From NCBI RefSeq assembly GCF_023333595.1, contig NZ_JAIQZM010000001.1, positions 611,251-675,250 on the forward strand: 64,000 nt of DNA. Reading direction: 5' to 3'. The position numbers were made by a program, and so were the translations under genes. The DNA is from Argonema galeatum A003/A1. Its GTDB lineage: Bacteria; Cyanobacteriota; Cyanobacteriia; Cyanobacteriales; Aerosakkonemataceae. The notes below the pieces were generated by a model. That model did no database searches. It had not been told where the DNA came from and saw only the letters and a list, made by a program, of their open reading frames with translations. This document shows, in pieces, positions 61,129 to 64,000 of the stretch (position 1 is its first letter; the number at the start of each line of letters is the position of its first letter).

Positions 61129-63921
61129 ATGCGGATTCCTACAGCAACTTACCGGATTCAATTTCATGCCGGGTTTAAGTTTGAAGCGGCAAAGCAAATC
61201 GTTACTTATCTTTCTGAATTAGGAATTACGGATCTTTACGCTTCACCTATCTTTAAAGCTAGAAAAGGAAGCACTCACGGTTATGACGTTGTGGACTCGA
61301 ACGTGCTGAATCCCGAACTGGGAACGCCCGAAGAATTTGCAGCACTCAGAAGCGAACTCCAAGCCAAAAACATGGGATGGGTGCAAGATATTGTTCCCAA
61401 CCACATGGCTTACGATAGCGAAAATCTTCTGCTTATGGACGTGCTAGAAAATGGGCAAGATTCAGACTATTTTGACTACTTCGATATTAACTGGGAACAC
61501 CATTATGAAAATCTCAAAGGGCGAGTGCTTGCCCCGCTAATGGGAAGCTTTTATGGAGAGGCGTTGGAAAATGGCGAAATTCAACTTAGCTATGACGAAA
61601 GTGGGCTGAGCGTTAATTACTACAGTTCTAAATTGCCCGTGCGAATAGAATCTTATGCAAAGTTTATAACTCATAACTTGGGACACTTAGCAAGGGAACT
61701 GGGGGGTAAACATAATCCAGATTTTGTAAAATTCCTCGGTATTCTTTACCTGCTCAAAAACGTTCCTTCAGAAACAAAAGGCAAGGAACGCTATGACCAG
61801 ATCGCCTTTGTTAAAGGACTTGTGTGGGAACTTTACACAAATAATCCGGCTGTTAAGGATTTCATCGATAAAAACATCGAATTCTTCAATGGAGAAAAGG
61901 GAAATCCAGAAAGTTTTAATTCCCTAGATAGTTTGCTGTCAGAACAGTTCTATCGCCTCTCGTTCTGGAAAGTGGGTGCGGAAGAAATTAACTACAGGAG
62001 ATTTTTTACCGTCAACGAACTCATTTCTGTAAAAGTAGAAGAAATCAAGGTTTTTCACAAAAACCACGCTCTGATATTCCAGATGGTTGAAGAGGGAAAA
62101 TTTACTGGATTGAGAATCGACCATATTGATGGACTTTACGATCCTACAGAATATCTGACACGACTCAGAGAGAAAACAGGAGATACTTACATTTCCGTTG
62201 AAAAGATCCTAGAACAGAAAGAAAACCTGCCCGAATACTGGCCGATTCAAGGAACGAGTGGTTATGACTATTTGATCTATGTGAACGGCATATTCTGCCA
62301 ACGGGAGAATGAGGAAAAATTTAGTGAAATATACTCCAGATTCACCAGATTGAATACTCCATACGAACAACTGTTTTATGAGAAGAAACGGCTAATTGTC
62401 GAAAGGAATTTAGCGGGAGATGTAGACAATCTGGCTCAACTTCTGAAAACAGTATCGGGTCAATCCCGACATGGAAACGACTTTACACGGTTTGGTTTGC
62501 AAAAAGCGCTTTCTGAAGTGTTGGCACTCTTCCCGGTTTATCGGACTTATATCAATCAGGAAGGTTTGAGGGAATCCGATCGCTTCTATATCAAGGAAGT
62601 GATGGAAAAAGCCAAACAGCAAGTACCTCCGCTTGTGAAGGAACTTAATTTTATCGAAAAGTTACTTCTGCTTGAAGAAGAGGAAAACTTAACAACAGAA
62701 CAAAAGGAACTGCGGCGTCACTTCGTGATGAAGCTGCAACAAATGACTGGCCCGTTGATGGCAAAAGGGATTGAAGATACGCTTTTTTATGTGTATAACC
62801 GACTTATATCTCTGAATGAAGTTGGCGGTAATCCCGGTGAATTTGGCATTTCGCTTGCGGATTTTCACGAGTTCAACAAAAATCAGCAAGAAACTTGGCC
62901 TCATAAGATGAATGCTACGGCAACTCACGACACTAAACGAGGCGAAGATGTCCGCGCCAGGATTAACGTGCTTTCCGAAATTCCCGAAGAGTGGGAAAAA
63001 CAGGTGAAAGCATGGAGCGAAATCAATAAATCCAAGAAGAAGAAACTGAAAAATCGGATGGTTCCCGATGTTAATGATGAATACTTTTTCTATCAAACGC
63101 TGGTGGGAACTTATCCTTTTGAGGATATTAAGGACACTGACTTTAATGAGCGGATGAAGAACTTTGTCATTAAAGCTGTTCGGGAAGCTAAGGTTCATAC
63201 GGCATGGTTAAGACCGGATTCTGATTACGAAGACGCTTATATGGCTTTTGTCGATGCTGTTCTGGAAGATGAGCAATTTATCAAGGAAATGCTTCCTTTC
63301 CAAAAGATGGTGGCTCAGTATGGAATCTTCAACTCTCTATCCCAAACTTTACTTAAGGCTACTGCTTCCGGTGTACCCGATGTTTATCAGGGAACTGAAT
63401 TCTGGGATCTGAGTCATGTCGATCCGGATAATCGCCGTCCTGTTGATTTCGATTTGCGGATATCGGTTTTACGGGATATTAAAGAGAAGGCTCAGAAGGA
63501 TATCCCGAATCTGATTGGCGAGTTACTTTCGACGCGGGAAGATGCCCGAATTAAGCTGTTCCTAGTCAACCGAATTTTGGAGACTAGGAAAGCAAATCAG
63601 CAACTTTTCCAAGAGGGAGATTACATCCCGCTGGAAGTTACTGGAAAATTTAAGGATAATGTTGTTGCTTTTGCGAGAAAATATGGGGATAAGGTTGCGA
63701 TCGCTCTCACTCCCCGCTTTTTAACCAGCGTTGTCCAACCAGGGGAAGATCCGCTAGGAGAGGCGGTATGGAATGATACCAAAATCGAACTGCCGCCGGG
63801 AATGCCGTCTGTCTGGAAAGATGCCATCGCTGCACAAACGATTCAAGCTAATGGCAAAGTGCTAATTGGTGAAGCTTTGAAACATTTTCCCGTCGCTCTG
63901 CTGATTAACTCAAGTTGCTAG
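61129..63921 (+). CDS. treY: Malto-oligosyltrehalose synthase
   Basis: The 930-residue GH13 enzyme converts the reducing-end alpha-1,4 bond of maltodextrins to the alpha-1,1 bond of trehalose. It starts MRIPTATYRIQFHAGFKFEA, and has DIVPNHMAY, nucleophile Asp331 in GLRIDHIDGLYDP, acid Glu358 in SVEKILEQKENLP, and the C-terminal ATASGVPDVYQGTEFWDLSH. TreZ lies directly upstream. The last four residues (NSSC) and the stop codon are supplied by a dispersed repeat copy, so the natural C-terminus may have been altered slightly. Confidence 0.95.
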   Translation: MRIPTATYRIQFHAGFKFEAAKQIVTYLSELGITDLYASPIFKARKGSTHGYDVVDSNVLNPELGTPEEFAALRSELQAKNMGWVQDIVPNHMAYDSENLLLMDVLENGQDSDYFDYFDINWEHHYENLKGRVLAPLMGSFYGEALENGEIQLSYDESGLSVNYYSSKLPVRIESYAKFITHNLGHLARELGGKHNPDFVKFLGILYLLKNVPSETKGKERYDQIAFVKGLVWELYTNNPAVKDFIDKNIEFFNGEKGNPESFNSLDSLLSEQFYRLSFWKVGAEEINYRRFFTVNELISVKVEEIKVFHKNHALIFQMVEEGKFTGLRIDHIDGLYDPTEYLTRLREKTGDTYISVEKILEQKENLPEYWPIQGTSGYDYLIYVNGIFCQRENEEKFSEIYSRFTRLNTPYEQLFYEKKRLIVERNLAGDVDNLAQLLKTVSGQSRHGNDFTRFGLQKALSEVLALFPVYRTYINQEGLRESDRFYIKEVMEKAKQQVPPLVKELNFIEKLLLLEEEENLTTEQKELRRHFVMKLQQMTGPLMAKGIEDTLFYVYNRLISLNEVGGNPGEFGISLADFHEFNKNQQETWPHKMNATATHDTKRGEDVRARINVLSEIPEEWEKQVKAWSEINKSKKKKLKNRMVPDVNDEYFFYQTLVGTYPFEDIKDTDFNERMKNFVIKAVREAKVHTAWLRPDSDYEDAYMAFVDAVLEDEQFIKEMLPFQKMVAQYGIFNSLSQTLLKATASGVPDVYQGTEFWDLSHVDPDNRRPVDFDLRISVLRDIKEKAQKDIPNLIGELLSTREDARIKLFLVNRILETRKANQQLFQEGDYIPLEVTGKFKDNVVAFARKYGDKVAIALTPRFLTSVVQPGEDPLGEAVWNDTKIELPPGMPSVWKDAIAAQTIQANGKVLIGEALKHFPVALLINSSC

Positions 63922-64000
63922 TTACTTGCACTCTGGGTACGTTGTTGCGATGCCGCGCTCTTATAGCGGTTCTCAAGTAAGTGAGGTACGTAGTTGGGCT
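63907..64000. repeat. Dispersed palindromic repeat, copy 3 (cut by window end)
   Basis: ATTAACTCAAGTTGCTAGTT followed by ACTTGC is identical to the reverse complement of the right end of copy 2 (7746-7773 region). GTACGTTGTTGCG follows as in the other copies, after which the inner part diverges (ATGCCGCGCTCTTATAGCGG). The copy begins inside the treY reading frame and provides its stop codon. Confidence 0.8.

Overview
The window is chromosomal DNA of a cyanobacterium, probably a filamentous one; I do not assign a genus. The evidence is the very frequent HIP1-type octamer GCGATCGC and its CGATCGC core, Ycf46 and Ycf35 homologues, a Hanks-type kinase carrying GUN4 domains, DUF2997, Uma2, HEAT-like and WD40 cyanobacterial families, and the dispersed palindromic and heptameric repeats usual in filamentous genomes. 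No rRNA, tRNA or CRISPR array was found.

Layout. 0-12 kb is mostly housekeeping: aldo/keto reductase, a solitary AT-rich C5 DNA methyltransferase, a Band 7 protein, an EF-G paralogue, a PD-(D/E)XK-like protein, a retropepsin-like protein, a CtpA-type protease, IspG and a TPR protein. 12.2-21.2 kb is an accessory island. It holds a MazF-type toxin-antitoxin pair, a HicB-macrodomain fusion, a kinase-GUN4-GUN4-macrodomain protein, a GNAT acetyltransferase, and a string of broken modules (HicB 5' remnant, truncated DUF262 protein, HigA without HigB, a RelE/ParE-like toxin with a replaced C-terminus). It ends with a compact restriction-modification cassette: a methyltransferase, a convergent nuclease and a C-type regulator with a perfect 17-bp tandem operator. 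The cassette lies between two ~127-bp direct repeats. 21.5-31.4 kb returns to ordinary cyanobacterial genes: YjbQ, an ABC-class ATPase, Ycf46 plus two Ycf35-like proteins, Uma2, WD40 and a halogenase-like flavoprotein. 31.8-39.6 kb carries signalling and chaperone genes: GGDEF-EAL, a response regulator, and an Hsp70-like protein with a GrpE-like partner. A 23-unit heptamer array begins at the Hsp70 start codon. 39.6-41.5 kb is an AT-rich two-gene operon of an ATPase and a TOPRIM-like protein, a candidate anti-phage system.

41.7-58.7 kb is dominated by a Wzx/Wzy-type exopolysaccharide locus: tyrosine-kinase co-polymerase (Wzc), flippase, O-antigen-ligase-like polymerase, methyltransferase, four glycosyltransferases, a GH74-like lipoprotein and a beta-helix protein. 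59.2-63.9 kb is treZ-treY, which makes trehalose from maltodextrin. The last codons and stop of treY lie inside a dispersed palindromic repeat also found at 3.9 and 7.7 kb.

The most novel-looking parts are the duplicated macrodomain pair (HicB-macro next to kinase-GUN4-GUN4-macro), the repeat-flanked C-controlled restriction cassette, and the ATPase/TOPRIM pair. All functions are inferred from motifs read by eye; no search was run.
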